NCBI RefSeq assembly: GCF_000335475.2
Contig: NZ_ANAH02000073.1
Span: 62,001-126,000, forward strand
Source: Cystobacter fuscus DSM 2262
Lineage (GTDB): Bacteria; Myxococcota; Myxococcia; Myxococcales; Myxococcaceae
Direction of reading: 5' to 3'
Length of the DNA: 64,000 nt
Shown: piece by piece, positions 50,638 to 60,900 of the stretch
Layout of the letters: each line of letters begins with the position of its first letter
How positions within the stretch are numbered: position 1 is the first letter of the stretch
Notes under the pieces: generated by a model
What the model was told of the DNA's origin: nothing
The model's database searches: none
The model's input: only the letters and a program-made list of their open reading frames with translations
Made by a program: the position numbers and the translations under genes

Positions 50638-53600
50638 GTCTGGGGGAGTTGCTCGTCGAGCTGAATCGACGAGGCCTCGAAGTCTGGGCGGAAGGCGAGT
50701 CCCTGCGGCTTCGGGGCCCGAAGGGTGCCGCCGATGAGGGGCTGCGGAGGGCGCTGGCCGAGCACAAGAGCGGGCTCCTCGAGCTGCTGCATGCGCGCGA
50801 TCGGCGGAAGTCGACGGTCGCCATCACCCCGGTCCCGCGTGGTGGGCCCGCGCCTCTCTCCTATGGGCAACAGCGGCTGTGGTTCCTTGACCGCCTGGAG
50901 CCCGGAAGCTCCGCCTACAACCTGGTGATGCCGCTGCGAGTCGACGGCCACCTCGATGCGAGGCTCTTGGAGCGCTGCTTCATCGAGATCATCCGCCGCC
51001 ACGAGATCCTCCGCACGCGTTACGCCGAGCAGGAGGGGGTGCCCGTCCAGATCGTCGATCCCGAGCCGCGGATCGAGTTCCGCGTGCTCGACGAGAGAGA
51101 GGTGCTCGCCGTCGAGCCGCGAGGGATGGAGGTCTTCCTCCAGCGAGAGGGCGAGCGGCCTTTCGATCTCTCCAGGGGCCCGGTGGTTCGACTCCTGGTG
51201 ATCGATCGGGGGCCCGAGGGTCAGTTCATCCAGGTCTGCATGCACCACATCGCGGCGGACGAGTGGGCGCGAGGGATCCTCGTTCGGGAGCTCATGACGC
51301 TCTACGCCGCCTTCGGCGGTGGGCAGCCGTCCCCGCTGCCGCCCCTGGAGATCCAGTACTCCGACTTCGCCATCTGGCAGCGGGACTTCCTGAAGGGCGA
51401 GGGCCGCCGGAAGCTCGTGGACTACTGGCGGAAGAAGCTCGCCGGGTTGCCTCCGCTGCTCGAGCTCCCCGCGGATCGCGCGCGCCCCCGGGTGCAGACC
51501 TACGCGGGGGGAGAGGTCCCCTTCGAGCTCGCGCCTCGGCTCACGGAGCTCTTGAAGGCCTCGAGCCATGCCGCCAACGCCACGCCCTTCATGGGCATGC
51601 TGGCCGCGTTCTTCGCGCTCCTGCATCGGCTCACGGGACGGGATGACCTGGCCCTGGGGGCCAACTCCATCAACCGGAGCCGGAATGAGCTCGAGCCCCT
51701 GGTGGGCTTCTTCGTGGACAACCTGGTGATGCGGGTGGACTGCGGAGGCGGCCTCGGCTTCTCGACGCTGGTGGAGCGCGTCCGCGAGGTGGTGCTCGAG
51801 GCCTTCGAGCATCAGGACCTGCCCTTCGATCTCCTCGTCGAGGAGCTGAAGCCACCGAGAAACCCCGGCTACAACCCGTTGTTCCAGACCGTGTTCTCCT
51901 GGGTCCGGGTGCCGGGTGGATATCCGGAGCAGGGCGGGGTGAAGCTCCAGCCGCTGGAGTTCGAGACCACCACCTCCCGCTTCGATCTCAACCTCTTCGT
52001 GGAAGATCATGGGGACCGGCTCACGGGACGGTTCGTGTTCAACCGCGATCTCTTCGATCGGGGAACCATCGAACACTACGTGGAGTGCTTCCAGACGCTC
52101 CTCGAGGGGCTCCTGCGCGAACCCGAGCGGCCGATCGCCGGGCTTCCGCTGCTCTCCGCGGCCAGCCGCGAGCGCGTGCTGCGGCAGTGGAACGACACCC
52201 GGAAGGACTACCCTGGCAGCCAGTGTCTGCACGAGTTGATCGAGGCCCAGGCCCTGCGGTCACCCGATGCATGCGCCGTCGTCGTGGATGACTGGGAGCT
52301 CACCCATGGCGAGCTCGATCAACACAGTGATCGGCTCGCGGTGTACCTGCAGGAGCTGGGGATCGGGCCCGAGGTGGTCGTCGGCATCTACCTGGAGCGC
52401 TCACCGGAGCTGATCGTGAGCTTGCTGGCGGTGCTCAAGGCCGGCGGCGCGTTCCTCGCGCTCGATCCTGGCGAGCCCTCCGATCGGCTCCGGCGCATCC
52501 TCGGCGATGCGAGGCCTCGGGTGGTGCTCTCCTCGGGCGAGCTCTCGGGACGGCTCTCGGCGCTGGGGAGCTTCACGGTCATCCCGGTGGACGAGGCGCT
52601 CCCGGAATCCACCGGGAAGCAGCTCCGCCGCGAGGTGGGCCCCGATCATCTCGCGTACATCCTCTACACCTCGGGCTCGACGGGGCAGCCGAAGGGCACG
52701 GAGATCACCCACCGGAGCATCGTCAACTACCTGAAGTGGTGCGTCGATGCCTACAAGCTCCAGGAGGGCACGGGAAGCCCGGTGCTCGGCTCCGTCAGCT
52801 TCGATGGCACCCTGACGAGCCTCTTCGCCCCGTTGCTCGCGGGACGCGCCCTGTTCCTGCTTCCGCGCGGCAAGGAACTCGAGCTGTTGACCTCGGAGGA
52901 CTATCCCGAGGGGGGATTCAGCTTCATCAAGATGACGCCCTCCCACCTCAGGGCTTTCGATGGCCTCGGCCGTGCCCAGAGGGTACTCGAGCGGGCGCAC
53001 GCGGCCGTGCTCGGTGGCGAGGGCCTGCACGGAGTGGACCTGACCACCTGGCGGCGGCAGCGCATCGCCACCCGCATCATCAACGAATACGGTCCGACCG
53101 AGGCGGCCGTGGCTTGTTGCATCGAGGAGCTGCTCCCGGGTGACGGGCCGCTCCCGGAGCGGATTCCCATCGGCCGGCCGATCGCCAACACGCAGCTCTA
53201 CATCCTGGACCGGAATCGACAGCCGGTACCCATCGGCGTGCCCGGCGAGCTCCACATCGGCGGGGTCGGACTGGCCCGAGGCTATCTGGGACGTCCGGAG
53301 CTGACGGCCGAGCGGTTCATCCCCAACCCCTTCGAGCTGGAGACCCCCGGCTCCGGGAGCGCCCGGCTCTACCGTACGGGGGATCTCGCCCGTCATCTCC
53401 CGGACGGCCGGATCGAGTACCTGGGCCGGCTGGATGATCAGCTCAAGATCCGCGGTCATCGGGTGGAACCGGGGGAGATCGAGTCGGCCCTCGGGCGGCA
53501 CCCCCAGGTGGTTCAGGCCGCCGTGGTGTTGCAGCGCGCGCCGGGCCGAGAGCCGCGCCTGGTGGCCTACGTCGAGCCGCGCACGTGGGGCGCCCAGGCG

Positions 53601-54956
53601 GAGGGCGCGCTGAAGGAGGCGCTCCGGAAGTCCCTCCACGGGGTGATCCCCGAGTACATGATCCCGGCGGCCTTCGTGATCCTCGAGGCACTGCCGCTCA
53701 CGCCCAGCGGGAAGATCGACCGCAAGGCCCTGCCACCACTGCCCGAACGAGAGCATGAGGCCAGTGCCCTGGTGCGGTCGGTGGGCAGCAGCGAGACGGA
53801 GCGTCAGCTCCAGGCCCTCTTCGGCGAGTTGTTGGGGCTCGGCACCGTGGCGCCCAACGCGAGCTTCTTCGAGCTGGGAGGACACTCGCTGCTCGCCGTC
53901 ACCCTCATCGCGCGCATCCGGTCCCGTCTGGGCGTCGAGGTTCCTCTCAACGAGGTCTTCGAGCGTCCCACGGTCGAGGAGCTGGCCCGCTGGATGGACG
54001 CGCACTCGGGAGCCCAGTCCGCGTTGGCCCTGCGGCTACCCAACTGCGTGGTGGCGTTGAAGCCCCTGGGAAACAAGCCACCGCTGTTCTTCGCTCCGCC
54101 CTCCGCCGGCAGCCCGGCCGTCTACGTCTCCCTGGCGCGCTACTTGAGTCCGGAGCAGCCCGTCTTCGGCTTCCAGATGCCGGGCGTCATGGACGACCTG
54201 CGGCCCCCGGAGACGATCGAGGAGACGGCCGCGCTCTACGTGGACGCCATGCGGCAGATCCAGCCACACGGACCGTACCGGCTCGCGGGGTGGTCGTTCG
54301 GCGGCATCATCGTGTGTGAGATGGCGCGGCAGCTCGAGGCGATGGGAGAGCAGGTCGCGCTGCTTGGGCTGATCGATGGCGCGGCGCTCGACCGGCAGGC
54401 CGCTCGGGACAATGGGGAGAACGGGGAGGGGTTCTTCGCCAGCTCACAGATGGTGAAGGTGCTGACGGAGGCCCCGCTGCCACGTGACTATGAAAACGTG
54501 AGGCTCGTGGGGGAGTGGATGGGCATCAGCCTGCCCGAGTCTCTCGGGGAGCTGTTCCGCAGGGACACGGACGGCCAGCGCACCTACCTCTGGAGGTTCC
54601 TGCGGGACGCGGCGCGGACCGCCCGGAACTTCATTGTGACCATGCAGGCCGAGCGCCTCTACACGTTCTCCTCGTACGGAGGTCCCGCCACGCTCTTCCG
54701 CGCGGGCCCTCCGGCGATTGGGGTGGACACGCTCGTCGAGAGTGTGCGCAGGTTCGCCCGGGCGGGTGTGGAAGTGATTTCGGTACCGGGCAATCACATG
54801 ACTCTCGTCATGGATGAGAGAAATGTCATGACGCTTGCACTCCGATTGCAAGAATGTCTGGATAAGGTTCTGGCCGCGGCCTCGAGCCATGGAGCCCCTC
54901 GGGCAGAGATGTCGGCGAAGGGTCTGAACGAGCAGCACTCAAGGGAGGTGGTGTGA
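50634..54956 (+). CDS. Terminal NRPS C-A-T-TE, asparagine-type A domain
   Basis: This 1440-residue protein has a TubC-type docking domain (1-58), then a condensation domain with HHIAADE (His204, His205, Asp209). The A domain pocket reads D724 G725 T728 K766 V792 G794 E818 V826 A827 plus lysine, DGTKVGEVAK, closest to the asparagine code DLTKLGEVGK. The T serine is Ser1085 in LGGHSL. The thioesterase (about 1125-1410) has GWSFGG with Ser1221 and the late histidine in GNHMTLV. It should couple asparagine to the polyketide acyl chain and release the product by hydrolysis or cyclisation. It overlaps both neighbours by a few bases and ends the core assembly line, yet more biosynthetic genes follow. 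Confidence 0.92.
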   Translation: MSLGELLVELNRRGLEVWAEGESLRLRGPKGAADEGLRRALAEHKSGLLELLHARDRRKSTVAITPVPRGGPAPLSYGQQRLWFLDRLEPGSSAYNLVMPLRVDGHLDARLLERCFIEIIRRHEILRTRYAEQEGVPVQIVDPEPRIEFRVLDEREVLAVEPRGMEVFLQREGERPFDLSRGPVVRLLVIDRGPEGQFIQVCMHHIAADEWARGILVRELMTLYAAFGGGQPSPLPPLEIQYSDFAIWQRDFLKGEGRRKLVDYWRKKLAGLPPLLELPADRARPRVQTYAGGEVPFELAPRLTELLKASSHAANATPFMGMLAAFFALLHRLTGRDDLALGANSINRSRNELEPLVGFFVDNLVMRVDCGGGLGFSTLVERVREVVLEAFEHQDLPFDLLVEELKPPRNPGYNPLFQTVFSWVRVPGGYPEQGGVKLQPLEFETTTSRFDLNLFVEDHGDRLTGRFVFNRDLFDRGTIEHYVECFQTLLEGLLREPERPIAGLPLLSAASRERVLRQWNDTRKDYPGSQCLHELIEAQALRSPDACAVVVDDWELTHGELDQHSDRLAVYLQELGIGPEVVVGIYLERSPELIVSLLAVLKAGGAFLALDPGEPSDRLRRILGDARPRVVLSSGELSGRLSALGSFTVIPVDEALPESTGKQLRREVGPDHLAYILYTSGSTGQPKGTEITHRSIVNYLKWCVDAYKLQEGTGSPVLGSVSFDGTLTSLFAPLLAGRALFLLPRGKELELLTSEDYPEGGFSFIKMTPSHLRAFDGLGRAQRVLERAHAAVLGGEGLHGVDLTTWRRQRIATRIINEYGPTEAAVACCIEELLPGDGPLPERIPIGRPIANTQLYILDRNRQPVPIGVPGELHIGGVGLARGYLGRPELTAERFIPNPFELETPGSGSARLYRTGDLARHLPDGRIEYLGRLDDQLKIRGHRVEPGEIESALGRHPQVVQAAVVLQRAPGREPRLVAYVEPRTWGAQAEGALKEALRKSLHGVIPEYMIPAAFVILEALPLTPSGKIDRKALPPLPEREHEASALVRSVGSSETERQLQALFGELLGLGTVAPNASFFELGGHSLLAVTLIARIRSRLGVEVPLNEVFERPTVEELARWMDAHSGAQSALALRLPNCVVALKPLGNKPPLFFAPPSAGSPAVYVSLARYLSPEQPVFGFQMPGVMDDLRPPETIEETAALYVDAMRQIQPHGPYRLAGWSFGGIIVCEMARQLEAMGEQVALLGLIDGAALDRQAARDNGENGEGFFASSQMVKVLTEAPLPRDYENVRLVGEWMGISLPESLGELFRRDTDGQRTYLWRFLRDAARTARNFIVTMQAERLYTFSSYGGPATLFRAGPPAIGVDTLVESVRRFARAGVEVISVPGNHMTLVMDERNVMTLALRLQECLDKVLAAASSHGAPRAEMSAKGLNEQHSREVV

Positions 54957-56050
54957 TGCCGTATCGAATTCTGTCGATGGATGGTTCATCCATATCTGGC
55001 GGAGAGGGTTATGTGACCGCGGGCCTGCTGAGGGCGCTCCGGCAGATGCTCGATTCCAGGGGAAACAAGCAACCGCTGCTGAATTCCGTGGATCTGTTCG
55101 CGGGCTCATCGGCGGGTGCCTTCAACGCGGCGTTCCTGGCCGCCGAGGCGGATCCGGATGCCGCCCTCGCCAAGATCATCGACTTCTGGGGCCAGGTCGT
55201 CTCCATGAACAAGAAGGGAGTGTCCCCCGGGCGCTTCCTGAAGGCGTTGGCGGGTGGCAGCGCGCTCCTCGACTCGAGCTACATGCGCGACTTCTTTTGC
55301 GAATACTTCGGCTCGACGCTGAGGCTCGGGGACCTCAAGCACAAGGTGGCGATCGCGTCCTACCAGCTCGATGGAAAGCGCAAGGGGATGCGGACCTGGA
55401 AGGCCAAGATCTTCCACAACACCAGCCCTGAAAATGACGCGGACCTGGACGAACTGGTGGTGGATGTCTTGATGCGGAGCGGCTCGCCGCCACTCTCCTA
55501 TCCCATCTACCAGGGGCTCAAGCAGAAGGGGAGCGGCTACGTGGACGGAGGATTGTTCGCCAACAATCCGTCGCTCGTGGGACTGGCCCAGGGCATCAGC
55601 ATCCTGGGCCGCAAGAACAAGAACGATGTGGTGGAGACGCTGGAGACCGAGCAGCCGGATATGACGGACATCCTGCTGTTCTCGGTGGGCAATGGGCAGA
55701 TGCCCACGTATCTGGCACCGGAGTTCCATGGCGGCGTCGCCAACTGGGGCTTCGCCAAGTGGCTCCTGGACGTCCACAACCCCTTGATCCTGATCAAGAT
55801 GCTGCTCGAGGCGGGCGCGGAGGCCGTGCACTACCAGTGCCGCATGATCCTCCGGAAGGAATACATCCGGCTGAACCCCGCCGTCGAAAAGCGCCTCTCC
55901 GCGACCGATCTCAAGCAGGTGGAGGCGGTCCTCCAGATGCTGCTGGCCTCGCAGTCCACCATGGATCATCTCGAGCGAGCGCGGAAGTGGGTGTCGAAGT
56001 CGGGCTGGCTGGGTGACACCACTCCCAGTCCGTCGCCCGCGGGGGCCTAG
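54956..56050 (+). CDS. Patatin-like phospholipase/acyl hydrolase
   Basis: This 364-residue cytosolic protein has the patatin Ser-Asp dyad: the nucleophile elbow AGSSAGAFN (GxSxG, serine at about residue 54) and the catalytic aspartate in YVDGGLFANNPS. The oxyanion-hole start is LSMDGSSISGGEG, slightly changed from the usual DGGGxRG. Patatins cleave acyl esters of lipids. Here it begins one base inside the NRPS stop (TGATG), after GGGAGG at 54943-54948, so it is translated with the NRPS and is probably part of the pathway. Possible roles are product editing, release or modification, or membrane lipid handling during pigment export or storage. None can be chosen from sequence. Confidence 0.88.
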   Translation: MPYRILSMDGSSISGGEGYVTAGLLRALRQMLDSRGNKQPLLNSVDLFAGSSAGAFNAAFLAAEADPDAALAKIIDFWGQVVSMNKKGVSPGRFLKALAGGSALLDSSYMRDFFCEYFGSTLRLGDLKHKVAIASYQLDGKRKGMRTWKAKIFHNTSPENDADLDELVVDVLMRSGSPPLSYPIYQGLKQKGSGYVDGGLFANNPSLVGLAQGISILGRKNKNDVVETLETEQPDMTDILLFSVGNGQMPTYLAPEFHGGVANWGFAKWLLDVHNPLILIKMLLEAGAEAVHYQCRMILRKEYIRLNPAVEKRLSATDLKQVEAVLQMLLASQSTMDHLERARKWVSKSGWLGDTTPSPSPAGA

Positions 56051-56098
56051 CGCACGTGGGAAACCCCGCACGAATCGAACCAGGAAAGGTGGACTGAA

Positions 56099-57241
56099 GT
56101 GGCCAGGCTCATTCTTGTCACGGGAAGTGGTGGCGCCGGGAAGACAGTCGTGGCGTCCGCGACCGGCCTGGCGGCGTCGCGCCGGGGCGTGCGCACGGGG
56201 ATTGTCTCGTTTGGCTTGTCCCAGGGCCTGGTCAGCACCTTTGGCCTCGAGGAGCCGCTGTTCCCGTCCGCCAGGGGACAGCCAGTCCGCATCAACGAGC
56301 ACCTGGACATCCAGGAGCTCGATGTCCAGGAAGAGCTGCGGCGCGGCTGGAGTCACGGACGCGGCTCCCTGGCCGCGCTCCTGGGAGAGGGGCTGGAGAA
56401 CGTGAGCGCGGAGGAAGTGGCGATCACTCCTGGTCTGGAAGAGCTCGTCACCCTCCTGCGGCTGAGCGAGCTCCTCCGGGAGCAGCGGTACGAGCTGCTC
56501 ATCGTGGACTGTCCGTCCACGACGGGGGCGCTGCGCCTGGTCAGCAGCGCGTCGGCTCTGGGTTGGTATGCCCGGAGGCCGTCATCTCCGGCGCGGAAGG
56601 CCCGAAGTGGGATGCTGACGGCCAGAAGCTGCCGCGAGCCAGGGGCGCTCCAGGAGGCGCGAGACAGGCTGGCGGCTGTGGACGAGCTGCTGCGTGACCC
56701 GGCCGTGACGACCCTGCGGCTAGTGGCCACCTCCGGAAAGGTATCCGTTCAGGAGACCCAGCGGGCGTATACCTACTTCAGCCTCTATGGTGTCACCACC
56801 GACTGCGTCGTCATCAATCGCCTCGCGCCAGGAGGGGAGGGCGCGCAGCAGCCTCACGTCGAGAAGCTCCAGCGCGTCTTCGCTCCGCTTCCGGTGCTGA
56901 AGACCACACTCCACTCCAGCGAGGTGGTGGGCGAGGGCCCGCTCGAGGCCTTCATGGAGCAGCTCTACCAGGGGGAGGATCCGGTGCTGCCCATGGTCTC
57001 GCAGCCCCCCCTCGGGTTCAGCAAGGAAGGGGTGGATGCGTACCGGCTGGAGCTCAAGCTCCCCTTCACGACCAAGGACGACATCGACATCTCCCGGCGC
57101 GAGGAAGAGCTCGTCGTGCGGGTGGGGGCCGTCCGGCGCAACATCCTGCTTCCCAGAATGATGGCGCTCCTGCCCACGGCAGGCGCTCGTATGGAAGGTG
57201 ATAGACTCATCATGAGTTTCCGGAAAGAGAGAGGTGGCTGA
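56099..57241 (+). CDS. ArsA/GET3-like ATPase with C-terminal HSP20-like domain
   Basis: The 380-residue protein has an ArsA-type P-loop, VTGSGGAGKTVV (residues 7-18), but Ser10 stands where the signature lysine of the deviant Walker A (GKGGVGKT) normally sits. IVDCPSTTGALRLV is the expected switch II/Walker B region (DxxPTGxxLR). CVVINRLAP fits the A-loop strand. The last 80 residues, including DDIDISRREEELVVRVGAVRR, match the HSP20-like C-terminal domain of bacterial ArsA homologues. No arsenic-linked cysteines are visible, so arsenite transport is unlikely. A role as a targeting or chaperone-like ATPase is inferred. The start is a GTG at 56099, 48 bp after the patatin. It overlaps the next gene by one base (TGATG). 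Confidence 0.85.
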   Translation: MARLILVTGSGGAGKTVVASATGLAASRRGVRTGIVSFGLSQGLVSTFGLEEPLFPSARGQPVRINEHLDIQELDVQEELRRGWSHGRGSLAALLGEGLENVSAEEVAITPGLEELVTLLRLSELLREQRYELLIVDCPSTTGALRLVSSASALGWYARRPSSPARKARSGMLTARSCREPGALQEARDRLAAVDELLRDPAVTTLRLVATSGKVSVQETQRAYTYFSLYGVTTDCVVINRLAPGGEGAQQPHVEKLQRVFAPLPVLKTTLHSSEVVGEGPLEAFMEQLYQGEDPVLPMVSQPPLGFSKEGVDAYRLELKLPFTTKDDIDISRREEELVVRVGAVRRNILLPRMMALLPTAGARMEGDRLIMSFRKERGG

Positions 57242-57744
57242 TGTCTTCGCAGAACAAGGGTCATTCGAGTGGGATGTTCCGGACCGCGCCCGAGAATGGG
57301 GCGCAGGTCGCCGATTTCGCCGAGGCCGTCATCCCGGGCGGCAGAGGCTTCGTCCAGCAGCTCTTCCGCGCGAGGAAGGACCTCCTCAAGGGCGTCTCGC
57401 ATTTGATCGATGCCCAGATCAATGAGCTGGAGCACATCGACGCGGCGATCCAGGACGAGTCGCGGCGGAGTCCCCCCGCTTCCGCCTCCGGTCCTGCTCC
57501 CGCGGCGCACATGGGGACGCACAAGCATCGCTCCTACATGCGCGTGATGTCGCTTGGGGAGATCGTGGACAAGACCAAGGAGGTGCTCTACGCGAAGTGC
57601 ACGGGAGCCAGGCCGCCCGTCATGTCGGAGCCTCCCAAGCCGAGCACGGCGGCAGCTCCGCCAGCGGCGCCGCCAGCGAACGAAGGCAATCCTGGCGAAG
57701 CCGCCAAGCCTCCGGAGAAGATCATCATCACTTCCACGACTTGA
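57241..57744 (+). CDS. Small protein of unknown function with Pro/Ala-rich tail
   Basis: I do not recognise this 167-residue protein. Residues about 20-80 look helical (FAEAVIPGGRGFVQQLFRARK, LIDAQINELEHIDAAIQ) and could form an amphipathic bundle. A short linker and a conserved-looking stretch RSYMRVMSLGEIVDKTKEVL follow. The last 45 residues are Pro/Ala-rich and probably disordered. There is no signal peptide or transmembrane segment. Its ATG overlaps the TGA of the ArsA-like gene, so it is likely made with it, perhaps as an adaptor or client-binding partner. It is the last gene before a terminator-like hairpin. Confidence 0.7.
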   Translation: MSSQNKGHSSGMFRTAPENGAQVADFAEAVIPGGRGFVQQLFRARKDLLKGVSHLIDAQINELEHIDAAIQDESRRSPPASASGPAPAAHMGTHKHRSYMRVMSLGEIVDKTKEVLYAKCTGARPPVMSEPPKPSTAAAPPAAPPANEGNPGEAAKPPEKIIITSTT

Positions 57745-57770
57745 TTCGCGTCATTCGTGCCGTGAGCCAA

Positions 57771-57803
57771 CGGAGTTCCCTCGCCCCGGTGGTGAGGGCT
57801 CCG
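57771..57803 (+). terminator. Hairpin after the main biosynthetic operon
   Basis: CGGAG and CCCTC (57771-57775, 57778-57782, with a two-base bulge) pair with GAGGG and CTCCG (57794-57803). It lies 26 bases after the stop of the small unknown gene. The rest of the 251-bp gap to the next PKS holds no gene I can see and may contain that gene's own promoter. Confidence 0.45.
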
Positions 57804-57995
57804 AGCCGCGAGGACGATGGACGGGCGCGCCAACCTGGCGCACTGCTCCTGCCGCGGCATCAACGGCTCGGGCATGGCGCATCGATAAGACGGCCGCACA
57901 GCTCGGCACCGTGGACGGGTCTCGTCCCGGCAGCGTACCCACGGTGAGCCCAGGGCTCGCGCAGGCTGTTGTCTCACCCTACTAGTGGAGAAGAG

Positions 57996-60900
57996 ATGTC
58001 CAACGGTCAGACTCCCCCCTCGCTGGACGAAATGACGCCCTTGCAGCGCGCGGCCCTGGCGATCAAGACGCTCCGCGCGCGTGTCGACGGGCTGGAGCGA
58101 GCGCGCTCGGAGCCGATCGCCATCATCGGCATGGGCTGCCGGTTCCCCGGCGGCGCCGACGACCCACGGTCGTACTGGCAGCTGCTGCGCGCCGGGGTCG
58201 ATGCGGTGGGCAAGGTCCCCGCGGACCGCTGGGACGCGGATGCGTACTACGCGCAGGATCCCGACGCCGACTGGAAGATGAGCGTGCGCGAGGGAGGTTT
58301 CCTCTCGCAGCCCATCGCCGCCTTCGACTCTGAGTTCTTCGGGCTCTCGCCGCGCGAGGCGAACTACGTCGATCCCCAGCAGCGCTTGATGCTCGAGGTC
58401 GCCTGGGAGGCCCTGGAGGATGCCGGGATTGCCCCCAGCTCGCTCGCTGGGAGCGACACCGGCGTGTACGTGGGCTTTCTGAGCAGTGACTACGGGCGCG
58501 TTCCCTTCAACGCGGTCCAGACCCGGGATCTGCCGTACATGGGGACCGGGAACGAGCTGAGCTTCTCGGCGGGACGCGTCTCCTATGTCCTGGGCCTGCA
58601 AGGCCCCTCCATGGTCGTCGCGACGGCGTGCTCCTCGGCGCTCGTGTCGGCCCACCTCGCGTGCCAGGCCCTGCGCCAGGGGGAGTGCTCGTTGGCGCTC
58701 GCTGGCGGAGTGAACGTGATCATCCGCCCGGACAGCAACATCGTCCTGTCCAAGATGCGGGCGCTGGCGCCGGATGGGCGCTCGAAGACCTTCGACGCGT
58801 CCGCCAACGGCTACGGCCGCGGTGAGGGATGCGGCGTCCTGGTGCTCAAGCGGCTCTCGGATGCGCAGCGCGACAAGGACCGCATCCTCGCCGTCATCCG
58901 CGGCTCGGCCGTGAACCATGATGGGCTGAGCGGAGGCCTGACGGTGCCCAACGGGCCCGCTCAGGAGAAGCTGCTGCGCAAGGCGCTGGAGTCCGCGGGC
59001 TTGGCGCCGTCCGACGTGCACTACGTGGAGGCGCACGGGACGGGGACTCCCCTGGGAGACCCCATCGAGCTTCGCGCCCTCGACGCGGCGCTGGGGCAGG
59101 GCCGCCGTCCGGAGGAGCCGCTGCTCGTCGGCTCGGTGAAGACGAACCTCGGGCATCTCGAGTCCGCCGCGGGCGCGGCGGGCATGATCAAGGTCGTGCT
59201 GTCGATGCGCAATGGTGAGCTGCCGCCGCACCTGCACCTGCGCAACCCCAATCCGACCGTCGACTGGGCACAGCTCCGGCTCTCCATTCCCACGCGGCTG
59301 ACGCCGTGGAAGGCGGGAGCGCGGCCCCGGGTCGCGGGGATCAGCGGCTTTGGGCTCAGTGGTGTCAACGCCCACGTCCTCATCGAGGAAGCACCTCCGG
59401 AGTCGCCCCGGGTCCCGGAGGAGCTCCCGCGGCCGCTTCACGTCCTGGCGTTGTCGGCCAGGAACCCGGAGGCGCTGGGAGCGCTCGTCCAACGCTACGA
59501 GCAGGCGCTCGGCGGGCCCGAGCTCGCCTCGGAGTCGCTCGAGGACATCTGCTTCACCGCCAATACCGGGCGAGTCCACTTCCGACATCGCCTCGCGGTC
59601 CTCGGGACTTCGCGGGACGCGGTGCGGGACCAGCTCAAGGCGGTCCTGGAGGGGCAGAGCCCTCCGTCGGTGCCGCGGGGAAGGGCCGAGGGGCCGCCGC
59701 GGACGGCCTTCCTGTTCACGGGGCAGGGCGCGCAGGGGCTGGGGATGGGCGAGGAGCTCTTCCGGACCGAGCCCTCCTTCCGCCAGACCCTTCTTCGCTG
59801 TGACGAGGTGCTGCGCCCGCTGATGGGACAGTCGCTCATCTCGCTGCTGTATCCGCCGGAGCGCGGCGACAGTGCGCGTGCGCGGCTGAACGAGACCGGC
59901 TACACCCAGCCGGCGCTGTTCGCGCTCGAGTACTCCCTGGCCCGGTTGTGGATGCAGTGGGGGATTGTCCCGGACTTCGTGATGGGACACTCCGTTGGAG
60001 AGTTCGTGGCGGCGTGTGTGGCCGGCGTGTTCACCCTGGAGGAGGGGCTCGAGCTCATCGCCACGCGCGCGCGGCTGATGCAGTCCCTGCCCACCGGGGG
60101 CGCGATGGCCTCCGTGGCCGCGGAGCCGGCGGAGGTGGAGGAGTTGCTGCCGCGGTATGCGGGACAGCTCTCCATCGCGGCGCTCAATGGACCGCGCAGT
60201 GTGGTGATCTCGGGCCGCCAGGGGGCGGTGAGCGACTGCCTCGGCGAGCTGAGCAGGAGGGGGCGGCGGGGCACGCCGCTCCAGGTCTCCCATGCGTTCC
60301 ACTCGTCCCTGATGGATCCCATCCTCGACGAGTTCTCTCGGGCCGTGGAGAAGGTGCGTCTCCAGCAGCCGGCGATCCCGCTGATCTCGAACCTGAGCGG
60401 ACAGGAGGCCGGAGCGGAGATCGTGAATCCCCGGTACTGGGTGGATCACCTCCGCCAGCACGTGTCGTTCGCCCGGGGGATGGAGACCCTGAACCGGGCG
60501 GGCGTGCGGGTGTTCCTGGAAGTCGGCCCGAAGCCGACGCTCGTCACGATGGGGCAGTCCTGCATCACGGAGGGTGACAAGCTCTGGCTGGCGAGCCTGC
60601 GGCCCGAGCGCTCCGACTGGCAGCAGATGCTGGAGAGCCTCGGGGCCCTGTACGTGGCGGGGGCTCCGGTGAAGTGGCAGGGCCTGGAGGCGGGGCGTGA
60701 TCGGCGCAAGGTCGTGCTCCCCAGCTATCCCTTCCAACGGCGGGAGCACTGGATGGAGCTCACCGGCGCGACCTGGGACCGTCAGGATGTGAAGGCCCAG
60801 GACTCCACGCGGGGCGAGCGCGTCCACCCGCTCCTGGGTCGCCGCCAGGAGTCACCGTCTCAGGTGCGGCAGTTCGAATCCTCCCTGGGGGCCTCGAGGC

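Noticed and set aside
30633-54956. Repeats or mobile elements within the PKS genes
   Set aside because: Similar stretches are homologous KS, AT, KR and ACP domains, not transposon copies. No transposase or terminal repeats were seen.
56099-57241. Arsenite efflux ATPase
   Set aside because: There is no metal-binding cysteine set, no membrane pump gene nearby, and a biosynthetic operon context. Only the ATPase fold is shared.
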